A DNA stretch of 54,713 nucleotides. Origin: Bacteriovoracaceae bacterium UBA3083 (lineage in GTDB: Bacteria > Bdellovibrionota > Bacteriovoracia > Bacteriovoracales > Bacteriovoracaceae). The notes under the pieces were generated by a model. It was given only the letters and a program-made list of their open reading frames with translations. It was not told where the DNA came from and made no database searches. The stretch spans positions 1 to 54,713 of the forward strand of contig DFBJ01000005.1 of the NCBI GenBank assembly GCA_002366565.1, written 5' to 3'. How positions within the stretch are numbered: the stretch's first letter is position 1; every line of letters begins with the position of its first letter. The translations under genes were made by a program, and so were the position numbers. This document shows positions 23,482 to 33,327 of this stretch, piece by piece.

Positions 23482-25134
23482 ATGTTACTAGAATTATTGA
23501 AGAGATTTCTCTTATCATTCTTTTTATTTATAAGCTGTTTCTTCTATATTTCAGGAGTTAGGGCCGAGAATATTAAGCACTCTGTAGGTCTATACATTTC
23601 TCAAAATGGACTTAATTACTTTAAAAACAATTTAAAAGAAATTGTAGAAAATAATGGTTTTAGCATTGATCAATTCTCATACTCTGGAACTCAGATCAAT
23701 ATGGAAGAGCAGACATTAGAGGATATGGTTTCAGACCCTGAGGCTAAGGAAACTCTTCTAAATATTAAAAATCAGTTGAATAGATTTTTTAGTGGTCTTG
23801 ACTTTGATAAGCATAAGTTTCAGGCTGATATTGAAGGTATTGAATTTTCAGCAAATTGGGAAAAGCTATCTTTAGAATTTTATAAGCCTCAGATTACTGA
23901 AGGGGAAGATCCTTATGATGTATTAGTTTATGCTTGGATAGAAACGACAGATATTAAAGTTAGTGTTGATAAAGTACATGCAAGAGATTTAAATAATTCA
24001 TTCTTAGGTGATATAGGTGTCGATGGACTTACGATTGAACAAGTCGATAGCAGTGATAAGTTAAGAATAGGACTTCCTTTAAAGTTTGGTAAAGATGAAA
24101 ATGGAAAGTTTAAACTAGTTGTTTCTAGACCTGTTTCTAATATAAGTGATGTTAAATTTGACGCTGATTTTACTTCACCTCTTGTCTTACCAGAAATTAA
24201 AATTCTAATAAATGGTCATGAAGTCTCTCTAAATTTAGAAGAAGTAGAGAAGTTAGTTGTTGAGAAAGAGCCTATGATTCTTGAGAAGATACAGTCATCT
24301 CTTCAGGAGTTTTTAGAAGATGAAATGCCACAAATGATTACTGATAAGGCCGAAAAAGTACTAGATGATGGTCTATTTGAAGTCACGCAAATGAATCCTC
24401 CTGGAGCACCAGAAGGTAAGTTTGTACCTAAATTTCTTTGGAAGCTAGGTTTAGAAGAGCTTAACTTTGTTGGTGATAATCTTCATGTTGGGCTTGGGGC
24501 TAATGTTACAGACCCGTCTAGTGGAGTGATTCCTTTCCCTGATAAATATACTTCTTTAGAATATCCAAACTTAGAAAAAACAAGTGTGGAAGACTTCGAT
24601 ATAACTCTTGCTCTTAACCAAGGTCTTATTAATAGAATGGTTCAGTTGTCAGCACTAAGAGGATATTTTGAAAAAATGGACCTTGATAGTGGAGAGTCAA
24701 TTGGTATTGCTGGAATGCCGGTTGTTAACTTTAAAGAAAAAGGGAATGACAAGCCTGCGACATTATCTCTAGAGATTATTTATAAAGTTACCGGATGGCA
24801 AAAGGCATTTGTTAAAAATCCAATTCATATTAACTTTGATATGAACCTTGAGTTTCCAATAGATCCAAAAACAGGTCGTATCAAAATGATTGCTTCGGGG
24901 ATCGATTTAGATACTGTTTTCTTAGATAGTAAGTACATAAGGTTTTTTAAATCAAAGGTGAGAAAATCTGTTAAAGAACAAATTAAAGAAATGCAAAAAG
25001 ATATAAATGGAATGGAAGTCGCTGATGAGATTCCAGTACCTTCTGATTTAGGCGGGATTCTTTTAGAGAAGAAGAAGGTCGAAATAAATGAGAAAGGTTA
25101 TTTAATGATTTACAATAATTATTTAGAATTATAA
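23482..25134 (+). CDS. Large exported protein of unknown function
   Basis: This 550-residue protein begins with a clear signal peptide (basic start, hydrophobic stretch through FLFISCFFYI, likely cleavage after VRA near residue 26). The rest is mixed beta and charged helical sequence with repeated acidic runs. An internal pair of related patches, KYTSLEYP and RYFEKM-like helices, does not match a family I know. An in-frame TTG at 23467 is rejected because GAGG (23469-23472) fits ATG 23482. It is probably periplasmic and co-transcribed with the next gene, 18 bases on. Confidence 0.6.
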   Translation: MLLELLKRFLLSFFLFISCFFYISGVRAENIKHSVGLYISQNGLNYFKNNLKEIVENNGFSIDQFSYSGTQINMEEQTLEDMVSDPEAKETLLNIKNQLNRFFSGLDFDKHKFQADIEGIEFSANWEKLSLEFYKPQITEGEDPYDVLVYAWIETTDIKVSVDKVHARDLNNSFLGDIGVDGLTIEQVDSSDKLRIGLPLKFGKDENGKFKLVVSRPVSNISDVKFDADFTSPLVLPEIKILINGHEVSLNLEEVEKLVVEKEPMILEKIQSSLQEFLEDEMPQMITDKAEKVLDDGLFEVTQMNPPGAPEGKFVPKFLWKLGLEELNFVGDNLHVGLGANVTDPSSGVIPFPDKYTSLEYPNLEKTSVEDFDITLALNQGLINRMVQLSALRGYFEKMDLDSGESIGIAGMPVVNFKEKGNDKPATLSLEIIYKVTGWQKAFVKNPIHINFDMNLEFPIDPKTGRIKMIASGIDLDTVFLDSKYIRFFKSKVRKSVKEQIKEMQKDINGMEVADEIPVPSDLGGILLEKKKVEINEKGYLMIYNNYLEL

Positions 25135-25152
25135 TAAAAGGTAGAGGTATTT

Positions 25153-25602
25153 ATGAAATTTTTAACAATTAGTTTAGCTATTCTTATGTCCATTAATGTC
25201 AGTGCTTTAGAGTTTGCAGGCTTTAGAGTTGAGAATGTTGTTGCGAGTAAGGCATCTGTTTATCTCGTTGCTGGTAAGGGTGCTTATTCATTTGATATTG
25301 CAAAAGTATTTAAGAAGATAGGAACTTTTGATAGTGATCAAGGGATTGTTGAAGTACCAAGTTCGCAATATCAAAATGATGGATGGAGAGGTCCAAGTCA
25401 CGTACTTGTGGTAACACATAATACTAGTAACCATGCTCTAAGTAAGGATGAGAGTAGAAGCTTCACTGATCCTCAATACGTTAATATTTCTGATAGAGTA
25501 GCTCCAACGACTGATAACGTTAAATTTATTCAAAGAGATGCCATTAGTGTTAGAAAGCTTAGTACAGAGACAAATAGAGTTTTCATTATTTCAAATCAAT
25601 AA
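25153..25602 (+). CDS. Small exported protein of unknown function
   Basis: This 149-residue protein starts with a signal peptide (MKFLTISLAILMSINVSALE, cleavage probably after SALE or VSA). The mature part (about 130 residues) has beta-rich sequence, VVASKASVYLVAGKGAYSFD, and ends KLSTETNRVFIISNQ. I do not recognise a family. It starts 18 bases after the larger exported protein, behind AGAGGT, and ends with a hairpin. Confidence 0.55.
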   Translation: MKFLTISLAILMSINVSALEFAGFRVENVVASKASVYLVAGKGAYSFDIAKVFKKIGTFDSDQGIVEVPSSQYQNDGWRGPSHVLVVTHNTSNHALSKDESRSFTDPQYVNISDRVAPTTDNVKFIQRDAISVRKLSTETNRVFIISNQ

Positions 25603-25617
25603 GTTTGAATATGCCTC

Positions 25618-25637
25618 GGGCCAGCAGAACGTTGGCC
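25618..25637. terminator. Hairpin between convergent genes
   Basis: GGGCCAGC pairs with GTTGGCCC (one G-T pair) around AGAAC. The T-tract is weak (TGTTTA). It sits between the exported-protein gene on plus and meaB on minus and may end transcripts from either side. Confidence 0.5.
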
Positions 25638-25666
25638 CTGTTTATGATGTCTTAAGCCTTTAATTC

Positions 25667-26632
25667 CTATTTTAAAAAGAGTTCAATGATTTTATTTGCA
25701 GCTAAATAAGGAGTGGTTTTCCCATCGGTTACTTTTTGTTCAAGTTGTGGAAGTTCAGTTTTTACTTTTGGATGCTGTTTTAGTTTTATATCGATTAAAT
25801 CTACAATCAACTTTTGCATCCAATTCTTATTTTGATTGATTCTTTTTTCTTGAAGCTCACCATTCTTTAGCGCTTCATTCTTGTACCTCTGAATCATTTC
25901 CCAAACACCATCAATATTCTTATTTTCGAGAGAGGAAATAAGTTGTACTTCTGGTCTCCAGAATGAAGTAGGGTGAATGATTTGTAGTGCTCCGGAGTAA
26001 TGAGCTTTTGTTTGGGACGCTAAGTTTATAGAGTCTCCGTCTACTTTATTGATGACAATAGAATCGGCCAATTCAAGAATACCTTTCTTTATTCCCTGTA
26101 GTTCATCTCCAGCATTTGGCAACATGAGTACTAGAAAGAAATCAACCATAGATGCGACTTCAAATTCAGATTGACCAACGCCTACTGTCTCTATGAGGAT
26201 TACATCATATCCTGCAGCTTCACATAGTAGTGCAGTCTCTCTAGTCTTTCCTGCTACACCACCAAGGCTTCCAGAGGAAGGAGAGGGCCTAATAAAAGCA
26301 TTCTCGTTTTGAGAAAGCATTTCCATTCTTGTTTTATCTCCCATAATACTTCCACCAGATATTGGTGAACTTGGGTCAACTGCAAGAACGGCAACTTTAT
26401 GGCCCTTAGATATTAAGTAGAGTCCAAAGCTTTCGATAAAGGTTGATTTACCTACTCCTGGAGTACCTGTAATTCCTATTCGTATACTATTGCCAGAAGA
26501 GGGAAGTACTTTTTCAAGTAGCTCCTGTCCCTTAATTCTATGATCATCTCTCTTACTTTCAATAAGAGTAATGGCCTTAGCTAGGGCTCTTCTATTACCT
26601 GAGAGAATATCTTTTTCATCTACTTTATACAT
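25667..26632 (-). CDS. meaB: MeaB-type GTPase, chaperone of methylmalonyl-CoA mutase
   Basis: This 321-residue G protein helps load and protect the adenosylcobalamin-dependent mutase. It shows GTPGVGKS (56-63), DPSSPISGGSIMGDKTRM, and the guanine-specificity motif NKVDGD. The ArgK name used in older annotation is misleading; its neighbour is the mutase gene. It starts three bases after the mutase stop on the same strand, so they form one operon. Confidence 0.93.
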   Translation of the reverse strand: MYKVDEKDILSGNRRALAKAITLIESKRDDHRIKGQELLEKVLPSSGNSIRIGITGTPGVGKSTFIESFGLYLISKGHKVAVLAVDPSSPISGGSIMGDKTRMEMLSQNENAFIRPSPSSGSLGGVAGKTRETALLCEAAGYDVILIETVGVGQSEFEVASMVDFFLVLMLPNAGDELQGIKKGILELADSIVINKVDGDSINLASQTKAHYSGALQIIHPTSFWRPEVQLISSLENKNIDGVWEMIQRYKNEALKNGELQEKRINQNKNWMQKLIVDLIDIKLKQHPKVKTELPQLEQKVTDGKTTPYLAANKIIELFLK

Positions 26633-26634
26633 AC

Positions 26635-28764
26635 TTACTTTTTATTTTCTTCTATATGCTTAAGAACATCTTCGGCAGCGTATGGAATTGCAGTACCCGG
26701 ACCGTATATTCCTTTAACTCCTGCATCATATAAAAATTCATAATCTTGCTTAGGGATAACTCCTCCTGCAACGACAACGATATCTTCAGAATCAAGTTTT
26801 TTGAGTTCATTAATTAAAGAAGGAATTAGAGTTTTATGGCCTGCTGCTAGTGATGAAACACCAATAACGTGAACATCATTTTCAACAGCTTGTTTTGCAA
26901 CTTCTTCTGGAGTTGAAAAAAGAGGAGCTAGGTCAATATCGAATCCTACATCAGCATATGCTGTAGCAATTACTTTTGCACCTCGGTCGTGACCATCTTG
27001 TCCCATCTTAGCAACAAGCATTCTAGGTCTTCTTCCATGAGTCTTTTCGAAGTTCGCAATTTTTTCTTTTATCATATTCCAGTTCTCATCTTCTTCGTAT
27101 GCGTTACCGTAGACACCAGATACTGTTCCTGAGTTTGCTTTATATCTTCCCCAGTGTGTCTCTAGTGCATCTGAAATTTCACCTACAGTACAACGTACTC
27201 TTGCTGCATTAACAGCTAACTCAAGTCCATTACCAATACCGGTTTGTGCATATTTAGTAAGTGCTTCTAAAGCTACTTTTACGTTACTATCATCTCTTTC
27301 TTTTTTTAGAACAGCTAGTCTTTTAATTTGAGACTCTCGTACAGCTGAATTATCAATCTCGAGAATTTCCATCTCTTCTTCGTTTTCTACTTTGTACTTA
27401 TTAACACCTACAATTGTATGTTCTCCTCTATCAATTTTTGCTTGTTTGATAGCGGCTGCTTCTTCAATTTTAAGTTTTGGAACTCCTGACTCAATAGCTT
27501 TGGCCATACCACCTAGCTTATGAACTTCTTCCATAAGTCCGCGAGCTTTATCTGCAATTTCATTTGTAAGTGTTTCCATCATGTAAGATCCACCCCAAGG
27601 ATCTACAACATTTGTGATTCCTGTTTCTTCTTGAAGTATGATCTGTGTATTTCTTGCAATTCTTGCTGAGAATTCAGTCGGTAGTGCAACTGCTTCATCA
27701 AGTGCATTTGTGTGGAGAGATTGTGTCCCTCCAAATACTGCGGCCATGGCCTCTACTGTTGTTCTTATCACATTGTTATATGGGTCTTGCTCTGTTAGTG
27801 ACCAACCTGATGTTTGGCAATGAGTTCTAAGCATTGTTGATTTTACATTTTTAGGTTCGTACTCACTTACGATCTCTGCCCATAGCATTCTGGCCGCTCT
27901 TAGTTTGGCAATTTCCATGTAGAAATTCATTCCAATACCAAAGAAGAATGAAAGCCTTGGAGCAAAGTCATCTATGTTCATACCTGCTGCGATAGCTGTT
28001 TCTATATACTCTCTACCATCAGCTAGTGTGTAGGCTAGCTCTAGAGCATTGTCTGCACCAGCTTCTTGTATATGATAACCTGAAATTGATATTGAATTGA
28101 ATTTAGGCATTTTCTTTGAAGTGTACTCAAATATATCAGCAATTGCTTTCATTGAAGGAGCTGGTGGATAGATATATGTATTTCTAACCATAAACTCTTT
28201 TAGGATATCATTTTGAATTGTTCCTGAAAGTTTATCCTGTGAGACTCCTTGCTCTTCTGCTGCAACAATATAGTTTGCAAGAATTGGAAGAACAGCTCCG
28301 TTCATAGTCATTGAAACGGATACTTTATCTAAAGGAATAGAGTCAAAGAGAACTTTCATATCTTCAACACTGTCTATTGCAACTCCGGCCTTTCCTACAT
28401 CTCCACTGACCCTTGGATGATCTGAGTCATATCCTCTGTGAGTGGCCAAATCAAATGCTACAGATACACCTTGTCCACCTGCTGCGAGTGCTTTTCTGTA
28501 GAATGCGTTTGATTCTTCTGCTGTTGAAAAGCCAGCGTATTGCCTAATTGTCCAAGGTCTACCTGTGTACATTGTAGCTCTAGGTCCTCTAATAAAAGGT
28601 GCAAAGCCAGGCATTGTGTTAGTGTTATTATATGAGTCTGTATCCTCTTTAGTATAAAGAGGTTTTATGTCTATTCCCTCTGCGGATTTAGTAATTAGAG
28701 ATTCTGGAGATTTTCCTTTCTGCTCTTTTGTAGCGAGTTCTTTCCAGTCATTAATCGATTTCAT
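26635..28764 (-). CDS. mutB: Methylmalonyl-CoA mutase, B12-dependent
   Basis: This 709-residue enzyme converts methylmalonyl-CoA to succinyl-CoA. The TIM-barrel part shows TGRPWTIRQYAGFS with the catalytic tyrosine, GTIQNDILKEFMVRNTYIY with the arginine that distinguishes it from isobutyryl-CoA mutase, and ISGYHIQEAGA. The B12 domain at the end has DGHDRG, IGVSSLAAGHKTLI and VVAGGVIP, with the cobalt-ligand histidine in DGHDRG. It is a single full-length chain. In one position YTGRPW replaces the common YxFRPW. Start is behind GTGGAG on the minus strand. Confidence 0.95.
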   Translation of the reverse strand: MKSINDWKELATKEQKGKSPESLITKSAEGIDIKPLYTKEDTDSYNNTNTMPGFAPFIRGPRATMYTGRPWTIRQYAGFSTAEESNAFYRKALAAGGQGVSVAFDLATHRGYDSDHPRVSGDVGKAGVAIDSVEDMKVLFDSIPLDKVSVSMTMNGAVLPILANYIVAAEEQGVSQDKLSGTIQNDILKEFMVRNTYIYPPAPSMKAIADIFEYTSKKMPKFNSISISGYHIQEAGADNALELAYTLADGREYIETAIAAGMNIDDFAPRLSFFFGIGMNFYMEIAKLRAARMLWAEIVSEYEPKNVKSTMLRTHCQTSGWSLTEQDPYNNVIRTTVEAMAAVFGGTQSLHTNALDEAVALPTEFSARIARNTQIILQEETGITNVVDPWGGSYMMETLTNEIADKARGLMEEVHKLGGMAKAIESGVPKLKIEEAAAIKQAKIDRGEHTIVGVNKYKVENEEEMEILEIDNSAVRESQIKRLAVLKKERDDSNVKVALEALTKYAQTGIGNGLELAVNAARVRCTVGEISDALETHWGRYKANSGTVSGVYGNAYEEDENWNMIKEKIANFEKTHGRRPRMLVAKMGQDGHDRGAKVIATAYADVGFDIDLAPLFSTPEEVAKQAVENDVHVIGVSSLAAGHKTLIPSLINELKKLDSEDIVVVAGGVIPKQDYEFLYDAGVKGIYGPGTAIPYAAEDVLKHIEENKK

Positions 28765-28961
28765 GATGCTCCACTTTGAATTTAAATTGATTGGCTAAAG
28801 CTATCAAAAAATTGGCACTTTTGCACATTTTGAAAATTCTAAGTAGTGGAAAAAAATGCAGAATTTCTTCTGTAGGGGCACTGTGTTATTATTTGAATAG
28901 GTTAGTGAAGAAGTTCTAAAATTATTCACTTAAGTTATTGAAACTTCGTTAAGGAGAATCG

Positions 28962-29489
28962 ATGTCAGGCAGCTTATCTAGCAATCTTATATTAGAGACA
29001 AGTTTACAGTGTTATTTCTTTGATCAATTAGTTGAATTAAACCAAAAGTTTTCAACCCCACTACAAAGAGAGGATATCTATTACTCAAGTTTAGTAATGG
29101 ATAAATTTGGAATGGCCCATCATTTTTTTGAAGAAAAAGAAGGGAAGACTTCTGAGAAGATTCTTGGAATTAAGCTAATGGAATCAACACATCTTCCAAA
29201 AAAGAAAAGAATAAGAGAGCTCAAAGATATAGGAGATACTGCACTTTTCGTTTGTGGATTCTTTGCAGATTCACTAAATAAAAAGATAGTTGATGTCAGT
29301 TATTATCGAGATATTGGACAAGCAGCATACTCAAAGTTAAATAATTTGGTTCCATCTTTTTATGATGTAGATTCTTTTTATAATGAATTTTCAAAGAAGT
29401 TTAGTAACGCTGCTCTTCTAATGGAGCTACTTTCTAAGGAGTGTTCAAGTAATGCAAAGGAAGACGATCTTATTTGGATAGCTTCCTAA
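28962..29489 (+). CDS. Protein of unknown function (175 residues)
   Basis: The protein is soluble in appearance, without signal peptide or transmembrane segment. The middle carries LPKKKRIRELKDIGDTALFVCGFFADSLNKKIVDVSYY, with a helical end (FSKKFSNAALLMELLS). No family is recognised. It starts behind AAGGAG. It is alone between the divergent mutase and convergent M16 genes. Confidence 0.6.
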   Translation: MSGSLSSNLILETSLQCYFFDQLVELNQKFSTPLQREDIYYSSLVMDKFGMAHHFFEEKEGKTSEKILGIKLMESTHLPKKKRIRELKDIGDTALFVCGFFADSLNKKIVDVSYYRDIGQAAYSKLNNLVPSFYDVDSFYNEFSKKFSNAALLMELLSKECSSNAKEDDLIWIAS

Positions 29490-29533
29490 GTGATATTTCT
29501 TATTAATAAAACTTATTAAGAAACGAAAAACAT

Positions 29534-29563
29534 ACTCATCTTTAATCAAAATTAAAGATGAGT
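29534..29563. terminator. Perfect 13-bp hairpin between convergent genes
   Basis: ACTCATCTTTAAT (29534-29546) pairs exactly with ATTAAAGATGAGT (29551-29563) around CAAA. On the minus strand it is followed by a T-run (ATGTTTTTCG), so it most clearly ends the M16 peptidase transcript, and may also stop the plus-strand gene. Confidence 0.85.
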
Positions 29564-29569
29564 TAAAAA

Positions 29570-32134
29570 TTATGCGTCCTCTCTACCTACGATAACAGTA
29601 TTCCATTTTCTCTTAAAAACTTTTTTAATTTCTTTTTGGAACTCTTCATAAGTAATCTGATTAATTTGAATATTTCCTTCATGATACCAATCAAGCCCTA
29701 GGCCTTGAAGAGTTGGAACAGAATAGATATTTGCATAGTCTTCATTTGTTTGAACATTTAGTAGAGATTGACCTTCAATCATTTTCTTAATTCTGTTGAA
29801 ATCTTTCTTAGATAGACCATGGTCTCTAAGCTTCTCAATAATCTCTGTGATTGCTTTGATTGCTGGCTTAACTTTATCATATCCTGAGGCCATGTAGATT
29901 CCCCAGTACCCAGCTTCAAGTGCTGTGAAATGAATTGGTTGAGCAGAATAGCATAGTCCTTGCTTATCTCTTACTTCTACGAAAAGTTCACTTGATTGAC
30001 CTGAAAGGTGAGTTGCAATCATTTTTAAAACAATGTTCTCTTTCTTTCCTAGTTTAGCACTTGGAATAAAGTGAAAGATTTGAGTTTGCTCTCTATCAAA
30101 TTTTATAAAATGTTTTTGACCCACTTCTGGTTTGATAGGCTTTACTACAAGTTTATTTTTTGCTCTTTTCTCAAGAGGCTTAATTTCTTTGTTGATCATG
30201 CTCATGACTTCTTCTAAAGAAAGGTCACCACAGTAGCTAATAAGAATTTCTTTCTTATTTAAGTTTTCATTATGTAGAGCAAGTAAATCTTCACGTTTAA
30301 GCTTATTAATATTTTCGATTGATCCTAGTATATTCAAGCTGTATGGATGATTTTTAAAAGCATACTGGTTTACTTTAGAGAAGCAATGCCTAATAGGATC
30401 TTCTTTTTGATTCTCAATATGTCTTAAAGTCATTTCTTTTTCATGATCAATAAATTTTTGCTCAAAGTTTGGTTTTGTTAATGTTGCAAAAAAATCTTTG
30501 AATAAACCTGGAGCATTTTCAGTAAGTCCATGCATTGTAATTCCATATGCATTCTTTCCAGTGAAACCAGAGATATGTGCTGACTTATTTTCTAATTCTT
30601 CTTTTAATTCATCATAAAACTTGTCTTGATGACCCTTTGAAATAGTCCCACTAAGTAGGTGGTAAATACCGTTGTTTTTTGCTGTTTCTTCGGTCAGTCC
30701 ACCTTTTAAGTAAGTATGTAATACAAAAGTTGGGTTAAGTGGATTATGTCTATAAAGAAGTGAAATTCCTTTCTTTAATTCAATAACCCTAACTTGAGGG
30801 TCAAACTTTGATGTTAATCCCATTTCTTTAACATTTGTATCTTTGGCAAGATCTTTTAGCTTTGAAGTGTTGAGTTGGAAATCCTCAAGCATTTTATGAG
30901 CTTTCTCTGTATCTGTATCCTGAGGAACCTGTAGTGAAATGTGGATAGGTCGAGAAAATATTTCTTTAAATGTCTGATTTACCTCAGTAATTGATGTTCC
31001 TTTAATTCTATTTATGAAATCTTCTTCACAGTTTATATTTCCTGCTTGAGCAAAACCATGACCTAGAGAAAATGCGTAAGACTCTAAAGATTCTTTTTCA
31101 TAGATTTTAGAAGCGACATATTGATTTTGGATTTTTGTAATTTCATCTTTTTTAAGACCGTTTTTAACTAAGTCTTTAAATATTACCTCAAGCCTCTTAA
31201 GCGCTTTTTTTAAGTTTTTATGAGGAAGGCTAACTCTTAGAAAGTGAACACCACCTTTACTCATAAACATTGTAGAGCTAGATGCTCCGTTTGAAAGCGT
31301 TCCATCTAGGACTAATTTTCTATGCAGCCTAGATGTTTCACCGTGCCCAAGTGTGCTTAGTGCAAGATCTTCAGCTGCAGCATTTGAGTCAGCATATGCT
31401 GGCCCTTGAATTGTAAGAGTTAGTTGTGACATTCTTACATCTTTTTTATGAACATTGATTGTTGGTGTCTTTTTTAGTTTAAATTTAGGGAATACAGATG
31501 ACTCCCCTTTTGGAAGCTTATACTTTTCTATTGTTTTAATTATTTTGTTTTTATTTTTGAGATCACCAGATACAACAAGAAGTGCATTATTTAAATTGTA
31601 ATGCTTCTTTCTAAATTCTTGTAATTGTTCTTTATTAAACTTTAAAATAGTTTTTTCTGTTCCAAGAATTGGGTGAGCATAACCATTCGTAAAGCTACTC
31701 TTCTGTATTTTTTGAAATGAAAATTGGTTTGAATTATCCTGAGACCTTCTGTATTCCTCAAAAACAACTCCTATTTCAGGTATAAAGTCATCTTTCTTAA
31801 ACATAGGGTTTGAAACCATATCTAGAAGAATATCTGTTGTTGGAATTATTTTGGAACTAGGTGAATTGATATAATAGCAAGTATAGTCAAATGATGTGAA
31901 TGCATTTACTTCACCACCAAAAGATTCAACTTCGTGAGCAATCGCAGCACCTGGTCTTTTCTTTGTTCCTTTAAAAAACATATGTTCCAGAAAATGTGCA
32001 ATACCTTCGTCTTTTTTTGCTTCTAGGGCCGATCCGGCCTTAAACCAAATTTGAACACTTGAACTAGTTGACCCTGGAAAGTCGATAAATAGAGTTTCAA
32101 GGCCATTTTTTAGTGTCATTTGATCATGTTGCAT
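29570..32134 (-). CDS. M16-family zinc metallopeptidase, two-domain form
   Basis: This 854-residue protein has the inverted zinc motif HFLEH (47-51) with the third ligand Glu in GVVFEEYRRS, and the substrate-clamp stretch FGGEVNAFTSFDYT. A second, inactive-looking M16 domain fills the C-terminal half. M16 enzymes degrade peptides in an enclosed chamber. There is no signal peptide, so it is probably cytoplasmic, though some members are attached to membranes. Transcription ends at the perfect hairpin at 29534-29563. Confidence 0.92.
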   Translation of the reverse strand: MQHDQMTLKNGLETLFIDFPGSTSSSVQIWFKAGSALEAKKDEGIAHFLEHMFFKGTKKRPGAAIAHEVESFGGEVNAFTSFDYTCYYINSPSSKIIPTTDILLDMVSNPMFKKDDFIPEIGVVFEEYRRSQDNSNQFSFQKIQKSSFTNGYAHPILGTEKTILKFNKEQLQEFRKKHYNLNNALLVVSGDLKNKNKIIKTIEKYKLPKGESSVFPKFKLKKTPTINVHKKDVRMSQLTLTIQGPAYADSNAAAEDLALSTLGHGETSRLHRKLVLDGTLSNGASSSTMFMSKGGVHFLRVSLPHKNLKKALKRLEVIFKDLVKNGLKKDEITKIQNQYVASKIYEKESLESYAFSLGHGFAQAGNINCEEDFINRIKGTSITEVNQTFKEIFSRPIHISLQVPQDTDTEKAHKMLEDFQLNTSKLKDLAKDTNVKEMGLTSKFDPQVRVIELKKGISLLYRHNPLNPTFVLHTYLKGGLTEETAKNNGIYHLLSGTISKGHQDKFYDELKEELENKSAHISGFTGKNAYGITMHGLTENAPGLFKDFFATLTKPNFEQKFIDHEKEMTLRHIENQKEDPIRHCFSKVNQYAFKNHPYSLNILGSIENINKLKREDLLALHNENLNKKEILISYCGDLSLEEVMSMINKEIKPLEKRAKNKLVVKPIKPEVGQKHFIKFDREQTQIFHFIPSAKLGKKENIVLKMIATHLSGQSSELFVEVRDKQGLCYSAQPIHFTALEAGYWGIYMASGYDKVKPAIKAITEIIEKLRDHGLSKKDFNRIKKMIEGQSLLNVQTNEDYANIYSVPTLQGLGLDWYHEGNIQINQITYEEFQKEIKKVFKRKWNTVIVGREDA

Positions 32135-32168
32135 ATATATCCTATTTTGATTAATTTAAACTCACTCT

Positions 32169-32197
32169 ATTATAGATGAAGGCAGCTATTTTATAAG
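32169..32197 (-). promoter_or_regulatory. Possible promoter of the M16 gene
   Basis: On the minus strand TATAAT (32169-32174) is a perfect -10 box, with a poor -35 (CTTATA, 32192-32197) at 17 bases. The region is shared with the divergent hemW gene. Confidence 0.35.
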
Positions 32198-32205
32198 GTA
32201 AAAAA

Positions 32206-33327
32206 ATGAAATTTCACCATGTAGACTCACTTTACATTCATTTTCCTTTTTGTCGACACTTATGTAACTACTGTGACTTCTATAAAAATGTCCCTAACGA
32301 TAAAGATTTAGAGTATCAAAACTTTGAAGAGTCTTTATTAGAGGGCTTTTCTGAATTACAGAAATTATTTGATAAAAATAACTCCAAAATAAAAGTTTTA
32401 AATACGCTATATTTAGGAGGAGGAACACCTTCTCTTTGGGATGTTAGAGGAGCTAAGTTTTTGAAAAATTTTCTCCTTGAAAGAAATATCGAATTGAGCA
32501 CTAGTGCTGAATTTACACTTGAGGTGAATCCTGGGGCCTGGACGGCAGATGGTCTCAGTGCTTGGGAAAGTACTGGAGTAAATCGTTATTCTCTGGGTAT
32601 TCAGTCATTGGATGCAAATTTTTTAAAAATAATTGACCGTGTTCATAATATTGATGATGTGTTTGATACTCTTAAGTTTTTTCACTCAAATAATTTACAT
32701 TTCTCTGTCGACTTTATGTTGGGACTACCATTTTCTGAAAAATATAACAGGGACATTATAAAAGAATTGAAAGAGATATTAGAATATAACCCTGAGCATA
32801 TCAGTCTTTATATTTTGACAACAAAAGCGGGGTATATCCATAAAGATCACCTACCGAGTGAAGAATATATTGAAAAAGAATATATGGATGTCTCAAACTT
32901 CTTAAAGAGCAAAGGGTTTGAGCATTATGAAGTTTCAAACTTTTCTAAACCTAAAAAAGAATCTAGACACAATCTTAAATATTGGAGAAGTGAGTCTGTT
33001 GCTGCCCTTGGAGCATCAGCTACGGGGTTCCTTAAAGAATCATCAATAAGATATAAATGGAAAGTATCTAAAGGTGAATATGTAGAAGAAGTTCTTACTG
33101 ATGATGAGAAGAGGCTAGAGGAAGTCTATATGGGACTTAGAATTAATCAGTTATATGACTTTTCAAGATTAATAGAAAATTCTGAAAGACTAAATACTCT
33201 ATTAGATGAGTGGCAAGAGCTGGGTTATGTTGCTGAAAGAGAAGGCTCTAAAGTAAGTTTAAGCTCTGGAGGTTTTTTAGTTTTAGATTCTCTCATGAAT
33301 GATTTATTTAAATACGATTTAATATGA
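32206..33327 (+). CDS. hemW: Radical SAM HemW-like protein
   Basis: This 373-residue protein starts with the CxxxCxxC cluster motif (FCRHLCNYCDFYK, Cys16, 20 and 23) and has LYLGGGTPSLW, LEVNPGAW and GVNRYSLGIQSLD, the HemN/HemW signature. HemW is a heme chaperone rather than a coproporphyrinogen oxidase; the cluster pattern and the short C-terminal domain fit HemW. It ends by overlapping the convergent lipase-like gene by nine bases. Confidence 0.88.
   Translation: MKFHHVDSLYIHFPFCRHLCNYCDFYKNVPNDKDLEYQNFEESLLEGFSELQKLFDKNNSKIKVLNTLYLGGGTPSLWDVRGAKFLKNFLLERNIELSTSAEFTLEVNPGAWTADGLSAWESTGVNRYSLGIQSLDANFLKIIDRVHNIDDVFDTLKFFHSNNLHFSVDFMLGLPFSEKYNRDIIKELKEILEYNPEHISLYILTTKAGYIHKDHLPSEEYIEKEYMDVSNFLKSKGFEHYEVSNFSKPKKESRHNLKYWRSESVAALGASATGFLKESSIRYKWKVSKGEYVEEVLTDDEKRLEEVYMGLRINQLYDFSRLIENSERLNTLLDEWQELGYVAEREGSKVSLSSGGFLVLDSLMNDLFKYDLI

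Noticed and set aside
28813..28825. TGGCAC followed by TTGCA, resembling a sigma-54 promoter
   Set aside because: Only two bases separate TGGCAC and TTGCA, whereas the sigma-54 consensus needs about five, so the GG-GC spacing is too short.
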